Assembly (NCBI GenBank): GCA_964016885.1 | Contig: OZ024743.1 | Span: 164,034,719-164,098,718, forward strand | Source: Eledone cirrhosa | Taxonomy: Eukaryota; Mollusca; Cephalopoda; Octopoda; Eledonidae | Direction of reading: 5' to 3' | Length of the DNA stretch: 64,000 nt | Made by a program: the position numbers and the translations under genes | Shown: positions 54,651 to 63,634 of the stretch, one piece after another | Layout of the letters: every line of letters starts with the position of its first letter | How positions within the stretch are numbered: position 1 is the stretch's first letter | The notes under the pieces: model-generated | Databases searched by the model: none | Told to the model about the DNA's origin: nothing | Seen by the model: the letters and a program-made list of their open reading frames with translations, nothing else

Positions 54651-55010
54651 AGCTTCAGGCCTTCAGCAAGAGCATCCTGGTGGGGTTCTGCTCTTAGAGC
54701 TGTTGGTGATATGGGTCTTCATATACTAGCACAGGAGTATCTTAGTTTCACTCTGTGTTAAAGATGGAGTGGTATTTATGACCTATGGGGAAGTGTCTAT
54801 CTAAGAGAGCTAAAAATATTTTACCTACATTAGTTTTAATGTTGAGTGAGAAGGGAGGGGGCACAAATTATTTTGCTATTAGCACGATTTCTTTACTTAT
54901 TGTTGTTGGCGTTAATAGGGGAGTAAGCAATTGGTTGTCCCATGGACTGAGTGCTCTACTACTACGGATATAACTCACCAGTGTTCTACTATTATATATG
55001 TATATATATT
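54651..55010. other. No gene recognised
   Basis: A short (TA)n run near 54998. One 62-codon frame without features. Confidence 0.4.
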
Positions 55011-55035
55011 AAATGAGCCATACACATTTTACTTT

Positions 55036-55922
55036 TCTTAAGACTTTATTTCTGAAGCAATAGTGGTGGAAGCTACCAGACTTGGTGCATTTCTGGTTAT
55101 AGGCAGGGCATTTTTTCATGCGCTCCTGTACATGGCGTTTGTGGCCTTGTTTCCCACAGTGGCTACAAAGGGCAGGTGAAGGTTGAGAGTTGTCGGACCT
55201 GTTGACGTATTGGTTCCTTTCCTGGTGTCTGTAGGAGCTGGAGGCGGCTATGGTTGAGGTGATGCCTTGACGTACATCAAGGCCTCTTAGAGAGTCATAC
55301 CCTGCCGTGAGTTACCAAGGATGTCTAGGCGGATCTCATCATCCTCCAATCCTCAAATGAGGGTGTCACGGACCATGATGTCACTATAGTCAACCGCAGT
55401 GTGGCATGAGGCCAATGGGCATTCTACTTTGAAATTGAAGACACCGGCCTGCCCTTGGAGACGGGCAGCGAAGGCCGGTCATGCTGGTCCTGGCGCATCT
55501 GTTGCAGCTGCACATGAGCAGCCATGACGTATTCTTGGCGAAAGGCCAGGGACTTAATGTTGCGAAGGGCTGTTTGCTCATCGCTGGTAGCTAAGGCACC
55601 GAATTTCTGTATGAGGTCCTTCCTCAATTTTTCGTCACAGCACTCGAGAAGCTGGAAAAACATCCCTACCTGTAAGGCTCATAGCACGTTTGTAGTCCAA
55701 CCATCTCTGCTCAAAATAGGTTCACTCTTCACTCGTTCCAGCCACAGAGATGTCAGGGTGTCATACCTTCTTGGGTGTAGCTGCTCGTGTAGTGGGTGGC
55801 GGTGCAATTGTGCTGTGAGTGGTGAAACTGTGAAGGCCGATGAGGCGAATCAGCAGCTCCATAGGAATGTTGGTGGACCATGTTGTGCCGCAGTCAGGTG
55901 CAGGGCAAGGTATGTTGCTCAT
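55036..55922 (-). pseudogene. Ty3/gypsy-type LTR retroelement gag, frameshifted
   Basis: From ATG 55922 the minus strand gives MSNIPCPAPDCGTTWSTNIP, then in changing frames HPDISVAGTSEE, FEQRWLDYKRAMSLTGRDV, FFQLLECCDEKLRKDLIQKF, LATSDEQTALRNIKSLAFRQ, EYVMAAHVQLQQMRQDQHDR, RLQGQAGVFNF, DYSDIMVRDTLI and a Cys-rich end CSHCGKQGHKR...CPAYNQKCTKSGSFHHYC. This is the plan of many mollusc gypsy gag proteins: matrix-like start, capsid, then zinc knuckle with CxxCxxxxH. Capsid proteins of this class package the element RNA. At least five shifts and several stops are present, and no pol follows downstream. The element is dead. Confidence 0.8.
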
Positions 55923-56020
55923 GTTGCTTTGCAGGAAGTTGAATGTACTTTTTTTGTCATATATGAGTCTTGAACACTCTTCGCTTTTCTCATGACTTTA
56001 TTTCTGAAGCAATAACAAAA
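55036..56020. repeat. Direct repeats bracketing the gag remnant, LTR-like
   Basis: ACTTTATTTCTGAAGCAATA occurs at about 55044-55063 and again at about 55995-56014, roughly 950 bp apart in the same orientation. On the minus strand both read TATTGCTTCAGAAATAAAGT, which contains AATAAA. This could be the polyadenylation part of an LTR, leaving a partial LTR copy at each end of the gag. Longer identity is not visible. Confidence 0.5.
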
Positions 56021-56136
56021 GAAGTTCTTAGCGCGTCTGTGACCATGAGTAAGTAATTTGCAAAGTGACAAAAGCGCTTTGACATCTAACAAAGAAGAGT
56101 TCCACGATAAAGGGCAAACCTGTACGAGTCTTATCG

Positions 56137-56186
56137 CCCCCCCCCCCCTTCTCTCTCCCTCTATATATATATATATATATATATAA
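56137..56186. repeat. (C)n, (CT)n and (TA)n simple repeats
   Basis: A run of about 11 C, then CTCTCTCC, then a TA run. Confidence 0.9.
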
Positions 56187-56286
56187 AATTTTGTGTATGT
56201 GTTGGTTGTTTACCGACACCTTAGTATGCAGGTTGGAGCACTCAACGAAGTGCGCAGGTTGGTTTGTTTACTCCAGAGTAATGTAA

Positions 56287-56600
56287 AAATAAGAAGGGTA
56301 TGTCAACAGGGTAAAATTGGCTTCATTTATTCACATTCGCCTCTATATATATTTCAGTGATAGCCATTATTTAACAGCTATGACCTCATCAGGCTGTAAG
56401 AATTTAAACAGAAAAAACAGGAGCTGGGCATATCAATGAATTAACACAGTAAAATCCATTACATCATGTTTTTCTGTTTAAATTCTTACTGCCTGATGAG
56501 GTCATAGCTGTTGAATAATGGCTATCATTGAAACATATATAGCAGCAAATGTGAATAAACGAAGCCAATTTTACCCTGTTGACTTACACTTCTTATTTAT
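56287..56600. mobile_element. Foldback element 3, about 130-bp arms
   Basis: Left arm (56287-56421): AAATAAGAAGGGTATGTCAA, AGGGTAAAATTGGCTTCATT, TTAACAGCTATGACCTCATC. Right arm (56467-56600) inverse: GATGAGGTCATAGCTGTTGA, ACGAAGCCAATTTTACCCTG, TTGACTTACACTTCTTATTT. The unique centre is only about 45 bp. No frame. Confidence 0.9.
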
Positions 56601-56624
56601 ATATATATATATATATATCATCAT

Positions 56625-57117
56625 CATCATCAGGTTTAGCGTCCGTGTTCCACGCTTGCATGGGTTTGGACGGGGGTTTTCCCACTTGAGGCAAGAGTAG
56701 TTGTCTTGCTCGCATAGGACTGTCTGGCGGGTTTTCTACAGTTGGATGCCCTTCCTAACACCAACCACATTTACAGTGTGGGGCTGGGAGGTTTTTACTG
56801 TGTTGCCTACACGGCCACATTACAGCGTGGACTGTCTGGCGGGTTTTCTACAGCTGGATGCCCTTCCTAACACCAACCACATTTACAGTGTGGGGCTGGG
56901 AGGTTTTTACCGTGTTGCCTACACGGCCACATTTACAGCGTGGACTGTGTGTTTTTTTGTCGTGACACCTACACGATCTCATTTGTTTCGGCCTGGATGT
57001 TGTGGGACCAACATAACTTTACATTGAAAGGGGCGGTGTGGATGGGGTGGAGGTGGTGGGACGGGGGTGTGTTTTGATAGAGATGCCTACTGACTGTAGT
57101 AAGTTTTTACTTTGTAT
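56625..57117 (-). repeat. LINE copy G 3' UTR and (GAT)n tail, with 112-bp duplication
   Basis: The element ends at 56620-56632 in CATCATCATCAT (GAT on the minus strand). The 112-bp block starting ACTGTCTGGCGGGTTTTCTA at 56719 is repeated at 56831 with two or three differences. The block includes GGATGCCCTTCCTAACACCA, the part shared with SINE-T tails. Confidence 0.92.
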
Positions 57118-58692
57118 TTAGGTAAGGTGGGTCTTCTCTATTACTGAGTACTGCCAAAGGTCTCGGTCCAGTGACATTGTCTTGGAGAGGTGTAAGCGTG
57201 TGAGGTCGGAATTTATCATCTCGTCCCATGTTTTTCTGGGTCTGCCTATTCCGTGGCTACCGTCTATCTTTATTGCCCTGCACTTTGTTATACAGCTGTC
57301 GTCTTTCATGCGCATCACGTGACCGTACCAACGTAGCCTTCTCTCGAGTAAACAACATCTGATCCCTCTTATTTCTAATTTTTTCCTTAGTTCGTTTATG
57401 CTTTGCCGTTCACGTATATTACTATTGCACATCCAGCAGAGCATGCAAGCTTTGTTCCTCTCTAGTCTGCGTATATCCTCTGCACACAATGCCCAGGTCT
57501 CACTGCCATGCAGCATTGCTGTTCGTATGCAGGCATCGTATAACCTGCCTTTCATTTTTTGGGAGAACCCTCTAGCGGCTAATAGTGGTATAAGCTCTCT
57601 GAACTTTTTCCATCCAGTTCTGACTCTAGCTACTGTACTTTCAGAGCACCCTCCCCCATTGCTGATTTTGTCACCCAGGTAACGGAAGCTGTCCACTATT
57701 TCTATAGCACCCTCTGCGCAGTTGAAGGAGCTAGTATTTTGTGGGCACTTGCTGCTACTTATTGCACCAGAGCACCGGCCACATGTAAAATCTATGTTCT
57801 TAGTTAGCTTACCTGTGATCCCACTACATCTTTTATGCACCCATACTTTACATTTGGGACATAAAATGGAGTTTCTACCTACGCCTTTCCTACACACTGA
57901 GCATGGCCATTTCCCAGATGGGACTGCCGCCTTATTTTCTTTCCTACAAACTAGAACTTTAGTCTTAGACGGGTTAATTTTAAGGCCTTTTGATTCTAGG
58001 CCGTGCTTCCATGTTTGGAATTTCTTCTCTAGTTCGGTCATTGATTCAGCTATGAGCATTAGATCATCTGCGTATAGGAGTTCCCATGGGCAGCCGGTCT
58101 TGAACTCCTCTGTTATAGCCTGAAGGGCAATAATAAATAGTAGGGGGCTAAGAACAGAGCCCTGATGGACACCAACTTTTACGCTAAACTCTTCACTATA
58201 TTCGTTGTTAATTCTAACCTTACTGACTGTTTCTTTATACATGGCTTGTATAGCTCTCACAAGCCATTCGTCAACACCTAGTTTTCTAAGAGACCACCAG
58301 ATAATGGAACGGGGGACTCTGTCGAAGGCTTTCTCCAAGTCGACGAAAGCTAAGTATAGGGGTTTACTTTTAGCTAGGTACTTCTCCTGTAGTTGTCGTA
58401 CAATGAAAAGAGCGTCTGTGGTACTTTTGCCTGACACAAACCCGAACTGCATTTCATCTAGATCAATTCTCTCTCTGATTAGTTGCGCTATTACTTTTTC
58501 CGTGACCTTCATGACCTGGTCGACTAATTTAATGCCTCTATAGTTACTCCTATCTAGGGCATCTCCTTTTCCCTTATAGCAGTTAACGATGATGCTGCTA
58601 CGCCAGTCCTTCGGAACAACCCCATTCTGTACGACTTGGTTAACTATGCGGGTGACCATGGTGTGTCCCACCGAACCAGATGCCTTCAGCAA
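57118..58692 (-). CDS. LINE copy G reverse transcriptase frame (524 codons)
   Basis: One uninterrupted frame encodes the RT part of an RTE-like LINE, which copies its RNA into DNA at a nicked target. Visible in order (counting from the first codon of this frame): DWRSSIIVNCYKGKGDALDR (29-48), QFGFVSGKSTTDALF (82-96), motif A AFVDLEKAFD (116-125, Asp present), HQGSVLSPLLF (176-186), YADD (207-210), a PHD-like finger with Cys 264, 267, 278, 281, His 286, Cys 289, 304, 307, then FRYLGDKIS (336-344), HGSETW (395-400), ERRLRWYGHVMRM and GRPRKTWDEM. All RT catalytic acids are kept. It overlaps the endonuclease frame at 58640-58692 in another frame because of an 8-bp deletion, so it has no proper start codon of its own. 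Overall this is the best preserved LINE in the window. Confidence 0.93.
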   Translation of the reverse strand: MLKASGSVGHTMVTRIVNQVVQNGVVPKDWRSSIIVNCYKGKGDALDRSNYRGIKLVDQVMKVTEKVIAQLIRERIDLDEMQFGFVSGKSTTDALFIVRQLQEKYLAKSKPLYLAFVDLEKAFDRVPRSIIWWSLRKLGVDEWLVRAIQAMYKETVSKVRINNEYSEEFSVKVGVHQGSVLSPLLFIIALQAITEEFKTGCPWELLYADDLMLIAESMTELEKKFQTWKHGLESKGLKINPSKTKVLVCRKENKAAVPSGKWPCSVCRKGVGRNSILCPKCKVWVHKRCSGITGKLTKNIDFTCGRCSGAISSSKCPQNTSSFNCAEGAIEIVDSFRYLGDKISNGGGCSESTVARVRTGWKKFRELIPLLAARGFSQKMKGRLYDACIRTAMLHGSETWALCAEDIRRLERNKACMLCWMCNSNIRERQSINELRKKLEIRGIRCCLLERRLRWYGHVMRMKDDSCITKCRAIKIDGSHGIGRPRKTWDEMINSDLTRLHLSKTMSLDRDLWQYSVIEKTHLT

Positions 58693-60199
58693 CTATTTCC
58701 GAAGGACCAGCCGCCTTACCCGTCTTCATATCTTTGATTGCCTTGCTTATTGTACTACCCTGGACTAACACTGCTGGTCCCTCTATTGGGTCGATGTGGG
58801 GGAGACTGTCTTTCTCCCATTTGTTCTCATTTAGAAGCCTTTCGTAGTGACACTTCCAAGCTACCTTCTTATCAGCGTCGGTGATGGCAAGTATGCCATC
58901 ATCGTTAAGTACACACTTCTCCCCGACAATATCATGGTTTTCCTTGACACATTGCCTGGCAATCCTGAACACCTCACGTTTTTGGTCCTCACGTTGTAGA
59001 ACATGCTTGAACTTTCTTTCCTCTGCTTCCCTTCTTGCGAAGTACACTTGTCTCCTAGCTTCCCTCCTGGCCACTTGATAGTCTTCTCTACTTCCCCCAT
59101 CCCGCCATGCTTTCCAAGCCTGCTTTTTGGCCTTAATTGACTCCTCCACCTTACTGTTCCACCACCATGTTACTCTCCTCCTACCTACAGGCCTGCTCCA
59201 GCCACAGACTTCGTCTGCCGCCGTCAGCAGGTTTGCTCTCAGGAATTCCCATTGTTCCTCTATATTATACGACTCTAATTGCTCTTCCTTACTGTCGAAA
59301 GCGTCAAGTAATATGCTTTGAAATTTATTTCTGGCTATGGGGTCCTTTAGCTTCCATATTTTTCTCCTGAGGATAGTCCTCTTCCGCTGTCTAGTACGTC
59401 TCGTCCTGACTATGAGGTCGCTAATTATCAGTCTATGTTGGGAGGTGAATTCTTCATGGGGGAGGGATTTAGTGTTAACAACAGACACTCTGTCACGTCT
59501 TCTGGTAAGGATATAATCTACCTGGCTTGTGTGCTCCCCCAATCTATAGGTGATCAAGTGATTGTCTCGTTTTTTGAAGTTAGTGTTACAGATAGTTAAG
59601 TTATTTGCGTCGCAGAATTCCAGGATTCTGGAGCCTTCCTCATTTCTAGTACCGAACCCATAGCCTCCATGGATTCCGTCATAGCCGTCACAATGTTGTC
59701 CAACGTGACCATTTAGGTCGCCTGCAATAACTATATAGTCACTGTCGGTTATTTGGGAGGTAGCGAGCATCACTGTCTCGTAGAATCTGTCTTTTATAGC
59801 GCCGGGCAGTCCGGATTGGGGTGCGTACGCAGATATTACTGTCACCGTAGTTTTATTGAGGACAAGTCTTATTTTAATTATTCTGTCGTTCACTCTATTT
59901 ACGTCTATTATCTTATCTGCCCACTTTTCTGCTACCATGATTCCTACCCCACCCAACCCATTGTCATTTCCCACCCAGAAAAGCTTATAGCATCGTTCTT
60001 TACCCACGATGAATCTAGCCGACCCTCCCCTCCACCTGGTCTCTTGAATACAACAAACATCGACCTCCTTACGTTCAAGCATTTCTACAACCTCGTTAGA
60101 GCGACCCTTTAAGGTGCCTACATTCATGGTACCAACTCTGAAGTTTTGGATTGCGTTTGGAGGGTGGGAGCGGGGGGGGGGGGGGGTTATGTTAGCCAT
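58640..60199 (-). CDS. LINE copy G endonuclease and linker frame
   Basis: Starting at ATG 60199 (MANITPPPPRS), this frame encodes an AP-type endonuclease that nicks target DNA, plus the linker into the RT. Seen in order: VGTMNVGTL with the conserved Asn (24-32), CIQETRW with the catalytic Glu (50-56), SAYAPQ (123-128), GDLNGHVG with Asp and Asn (160-167), QVDYIL (226-231) and SQHRLIISD (253-261). An Arg/Lys-rich linker (YQVARREARRQVYFARREAE) follows. It runs off frame after AAGPSEIVAE because of the 8-bp deletion and ends at a stop at 58640. The run of C/G at 60171-60186 encodes the Pro string and is prone to length change. All recognised catalytic residues are present. Confidence 0.93.
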   Translation of the reverse strand: MANITPPPPRSHPPNAIQNFRVGTMNVGTLKGRSNEVVEMLERKEVDVCCIQETRWRGGSARFIVGKERCYKLFWVGNDNGLGGVGIMVAEKWADKIIDVNRVNDRIIKIRLVLNKTTVTVISAYAPQSGLPGAIKDRFYETVMLATSQITDSDYIVIAGDLNGHVGQHCDGYDGIHGGYGFGTRNEEGSRILEFCDANNLTICNTNFKKRDNHLITYRLGEHTSQVDYILTRRRDRVSVVNTKSLPHEEFTSQHRLIISDLIVRTRRTRQRKRTILRRKIWKLKDPIARNKFQSILLDAFDSKEEQLESYNIEEQWEFLRANLLTAADEVCGWSRPVGRRRVTWWWNSKVEESIKAKKQAWKAWRDGGSREDYQVARREARRQVYFARREAEERKFKHVLQREDQKREVFRIARQCVKENHDIVGEKCVLNDDGILAITDADKKVAWKCHYERLLNENKWEKDSLPHIDPIEGPAVLVQGSTISKAIKDMKTGKAAGPSEIVAEGIWFGGTHHGHPHS

Positions 60200-60262
60200 C
60201 CTGGGCCGAAACAAGGAGGAGTGCTTGCATTCTCGTCCACGAGGTGAATTTGGCTTTATATA
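60200..60262 (-). other. Putative 5' UTR of LINE copy G
   Basis: About 60 bp lie between the ATG and a TA-rich flank (TATATATATAGG). The sequence GAGAATGCAAGCACTCCTCC looks like element sequence rather than flank. A TTG five codons upstream of the ATG is in frame. Whether the 5' end is complete cannot be judged without another copy. Confidence 0.5.
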
Positions 60263-61060
60263 TATAGGACTGTGGCCCTGTCATTAACCCATTTTTTCTG
60301 TGGTACAAAACTTTGTTTTAAAATGTTTATATTTTTGTAAAAACCTTTCATGATGATTTCATTTAATGTCATGAAAACACCTGTGAAAGCTATATGATGT
60401 GGTAAGAGCTAGTTAAACTTACATAGGTGTAAACTTTAACATAAAATTAATAATCTTGTAAAGTGAAAGTATTAACAAATACAATATTGTAGAATATTGT
60501 AGAATGTCTGTCCAGTATCAATGACATGGCTCTCTAAGGCCCTCTAAGGTATGTAAGACAAGCAAGTAATAAATTATGTAAGTAGCAAACATTACTACAA
60601 TGAGTATAGTATGTAGTGCTTGGTATCAGTTACACAATGTGGTTGATGTAGTGGTAAAAGATTCCATAGATATATAATTGATAGGTGGAGTAGAGTGAGA
60701 GAGAGGAGTAATTAATAGATAGTGGAATATGGAGAGGATTGGAAGAAAGAGTGAAGGAGGAAGATATGGCATGAGTTAGTGATAAAGTAAGAGAGAAGTG
60801 GAATGAAGAAAGATATGTGTAAAATAGAAAGATTACTTGATAAAATAGAAATATATAGAAAGCAAGGTGTGAGAAATGATGAGAAGAGGTTGAGAGATAT
60901 TTTGACTGAGAAATTAAAAAGACAAGGAAATATATACATGAATATCTGTATGTATTGCCTCTTTCTGTTAATTTCAAGTTTATTTTTGACTGGCTGCCTT
61001 CCTGGCAGCAAGGTTATAAAGAAAAGCAAATTTTTTATTGTCTCTTGTGTAATCATTCAT
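60263..61060. other. No gene recognised
   Basis: AT-rich. Two overlapping minus frames of about 115 codons are rich in Ser/Phe/Tyr/Leu and look compositional. GAATATTGTAGAATGTCTG near 60490 has a small duplication. Confidence 0.45.
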
Positions 61061-61062
61061 CA

Positions 61063-61300
61063 TTTGAATTGTAAGAATGTTTTACAGATTTTGAAGGTTC
61101 CAGGTATTGTGGTCATTTGTAGCTTATGAATTAAGGAACTACATACTTTCTCCACAAATCCAAGTTCAGTTTTACTTTGGTCCAGGCAGGTTGATATATA
61201 TCCTGTAGCTCTAATAATAGGTATGAAACTGAACGTGTATTTTAGGTACTGGATCTGCAAACTCCTCATCAGTGGTCCATAGATATCCTCCTCTTCTTTT
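61063..61300 (-). pseudogene. LINE pol extreme C-terminus (third family)
   Basis: The minus frame reads EEDIYGPLMRSLQIQYLKYT, FSFIPIIRATGYISTCLDQS and LGFVEKVCSSLIHKLQMTTI, ending TFKICKTFLQFK. This fits the 'GPLLRxLQxxYxxYxFxxIPIVIGAxGYxxxxLxxxLxxLG...LLxKLQxxxxxGxxxIxKTxLxF' end of a group of LINE pol proteins. The usual Gly before Ala is Arg (IIRATGY). Only about 75 residues are present. It is unrelated to copies A-G and D. Confidence 0.6.
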
Positions 61301-61489
61301 TTCTTACTACATTTACATTAATTGACCAACTGACTTCTGCAACAGCATGCTATTAATATGTGGTCCCAAACAACAATATCAAGTCGGTTATGTTTTAATT
61401 TGTTAGCAATTTATATATTTAGGTTTGACTAATATTCCTTTGAGCCATCAGTCTCAAAGTATTCCACCCTATTTGTTGTTATTTTCATC

Positions 61490-61815
61490 TTCCAAACTTG
61501 TTTCCGCTGGGTTCAGCACGGCCAACTAGCCGGTGCCATCCAGTTCCAGGCTCCCAAACTATGGTTCAACTGAGAGAAAGGTTTGGCATGGCCAATTTGC
61601 CTGTCCCTCCTCATAACAGTGCCATCTAGGTCCACACTATAAATGTGGTTGCTGTTAGGAAGGGCATCCAGCTGAAAAAACCCCGGCCAAATTTAGTCTC
61701 ACCTGAGGAAAGTACGGTGTGGCTAATTCTGGCCAGGCTTGTCTCTTGATGTGGACGACCCGACAAACCCATGCAAGCATGGAAAATGGACGTTAAATTG
61801 TGATGATGATGATAT
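61490..61815 (+). repeat. SINE/LINE 3' tail
   Basis: GTGGTTGCTGTTAGGAAGGG, CATCCAGCTGAAAAAACCCC, CCATGCAAGCATGGAAAATG and a GATGATGATGAT tail, followed by TATATG repeats. Confidence 0.8.
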
Positions 61816-62199
61816 ATATGTGTGTCTATATATATGTGTGTGTGAATGCAAAAATGTAAATAGATGTACCAAAGCAAGCAACACAGTACAATGAATAAAT
61901 ATATTAGTTTAATGTTTGATATAGTAGAAAAAGAGTCTTAATGCTTCAGACTTTAGTCCTTCATCAGAAGATAGAATAATAAAAAATGAAATAGAAAGAT
62001 TGTGAGAAGAAGAAGCAACAGAATAAAAAATATTTTTGATAAAAACAAAAATGTCATTGCTCTCTGTAACAATGGTTTGATATAGTTTGTTGGCAGGTGT
62101 TCCTCACGCTAAAAAGAAATGGTAACAGGTGGAAATTCAGGTATGGTAAGCACTCACCTGAGACTGCTTTCTAGGTTCTGAACAATACTATAGTATTTA
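61816..62199. other. No recognisable feature
   Basis: Non-coding AT-rich DNA after the tail. No element termini found. Confidence 0.45.
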
Positions 62200-62227
62200 C
62201 TCACACATTCATGCATTGACAAAGGAT

Positions 62228-62385
62228 TATATATATATGTGTATATATATATATATATGTGTGTGTATGTATATGTGTGTGTGTATATATATATGTATAT
62301 GTGTATATACGTATGTGTGTGTGTGTGTATATGTGTATATGTGTATATATGTATGTGTGTATATATGTATATAAAGTAGTAATAT
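62228..62385. repeat. (TATG)n/(TGTG)n microsatellite
   Basis: TATATATGTGTG units for about 150 bp. Confidence 0.95.
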
Positions 62386-62397
62386 ATAAGTAGTAAT

Positions 62398-62700
62398 ACA
62401 ACAGTTAGTTCACCATACTGAGAACAATTGTTTCACCTTAGCGGATCTTCAGTGCAGACTGGTCATGGTTATACAGAACAGGAAGAACAACCATATGAAC
62501 GCGCATGCGTAGAAACGGTCACTTAACCTAAGCGATACAAAGCCATGGGCGAAAGGTGTAAGAGAAATAACTGCAAAAGTCCGGAAAAGATGTTCGAGTT
62601 GATTAGAAAATTAGAATGTTGTTGTTATTCAATCTGGAGCTTTGTAGTTATGCAAGAGGTGTCTCCAGACATGTGGACAACGTGAGAAGATTTCGTTTCT
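62398..62700 (+). repeat. Dispersed repeat R, copy 2
   Basis: ACAACAGTTAGTTCACCATA, CTGAGAACAATTGTTTCACC, ATACAGAACAGGAAGAACAA and GAGGTGTCTCCAGACATGTG match copy 1 at 53966. It carries GGTCACTTAACCTAAGCGAT where copy 1 has an indel. Confidence 0.8.
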
Positions 62701-62754
62701 TGAATGTGTATATGTATATATATATGTGTGTATGTATATGTGCGTGTATATATA

Positions 62755-62895
62755 TATCATCATCATCATTTAACGTCCATTTTTCACGCTAGCATGGGTC
62801 TGGACAGGAATTGTCCCACTTGAGGCAAGATTGGTTGTCTGGCGGGTTTTCTACGGCTGCATGCCCTTCCTAACAGCAACCACGTTTACAGTGTG

Positions 62896-62897
<2 letters not shown>
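62755..62897 (-). repeat. LINE/SINE 3' tail, 5' truncated
   Basis: CATCATCATCATTTAACGTC, CACGCTAGCATGGGTCTGGA, GGCGGGTTTTCTACGGCTGC and ATGCCCTTCCTAACAGCAAC, cut by a TA microsatellite. Confidence 0.85.

Positions 62898-62950
<53 letters not shown>
62898..62950. repeat. (TA)n microsatellite
   Basis: About 26 uninterrupted TA units. Confidence 0.95.
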
Positions 62951-62953
<3 letters not shown>

Positions 62954-63018
62954 CGGTGCCCCAGCATGGCCTCAGCCGGATGGCTGAAACAGGTAAAAGA
63001 GTAAAAAATATATGTATA

Positions 63019-63061
<43 letters not shown>

Positions 63062-63075
63062 ATATATATATATGT
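62951..63075. repeat. Short GGGCGGTGCCCCAGCATGGC core between TA runs
   Basis: A 60-bp non-repetitive core (GGGCGGTGCCCCAGCATGGC, GGATGGCTGAAACAGGTAAA) sits between TA/TG runs. It looks like a short SINE-like unit of its own. Confidence 0.5.
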
Positions 63076-63269
63076 ACAGTATTTACGTATCGAGAAAGAG
63101 AAAAAAAGGGGAGGATAGGTGATACATATAGTTATTTGCCAAGTAGCGTATGCCAAAGGTGCTCGATACTAGTGCCGGCAGTATTAAATATTCGAAGTGT
63201 TAATATTTAGTGGGCTAGAGAGTTAGCAGAGCGTAAGCACGTGGGAAAGTAAAAAATCGGAGAATAGAC

Positions 63270-63634
63270 CGTTAAAACATGTTTATTTAAAACAGCACCT
63301 ACGTACGTTTCGCCCAGTTGGGCTTCTCAAGGGCATAAATAATCACAAGTGTTCCTTATATTGCTCGGAAAGAGTTTTGGGGGTTAAATCCACATCAAGG
63401 TTCATTGCTCGCAAAAATATCTTGTTTTGATTTTGCAGCAGGTCAAGGGAGGTAACTCTGGCCGGTGTTAGGGCAGTCTTTCCCGGACAAATTTTTTTTT
63501 TTTTTTTTTTTTTTTGCCGCATCTGTTTGTCTGAGGCTGGGTCTGGTATGCACGGATTGTTTCCTGGGTGTTATTTTGCAGCGCCTGCCCGCCGGGGTGT
63601 TAAGACTTGCTGCAGGGAGATCCGGTGTACGGTT
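63270..63634 (-). other. Downstream region of the GIY-YIG retroelement with A-rich tract
   Basis: Following the stop of the frame at 63635, the minus strand has about 120 bp, an A run of about 27 (63488-63516 as T on plus), then a tract ending in CCCTTGAGAAGCCCAACTGG and GCGAAACGTACGTAGGTGCT. I read it as the 3' untranslated part, but its end is not defined. Confidence 0.45.

Noticed and set aside
60630..61056. Overlapping minus frames of about 115 codons
   Set aside because: Two frames overlap with Ser/Phe/Tyr/Leu-rich composition typical of purine-rich DNA read antisense. No motif seen.
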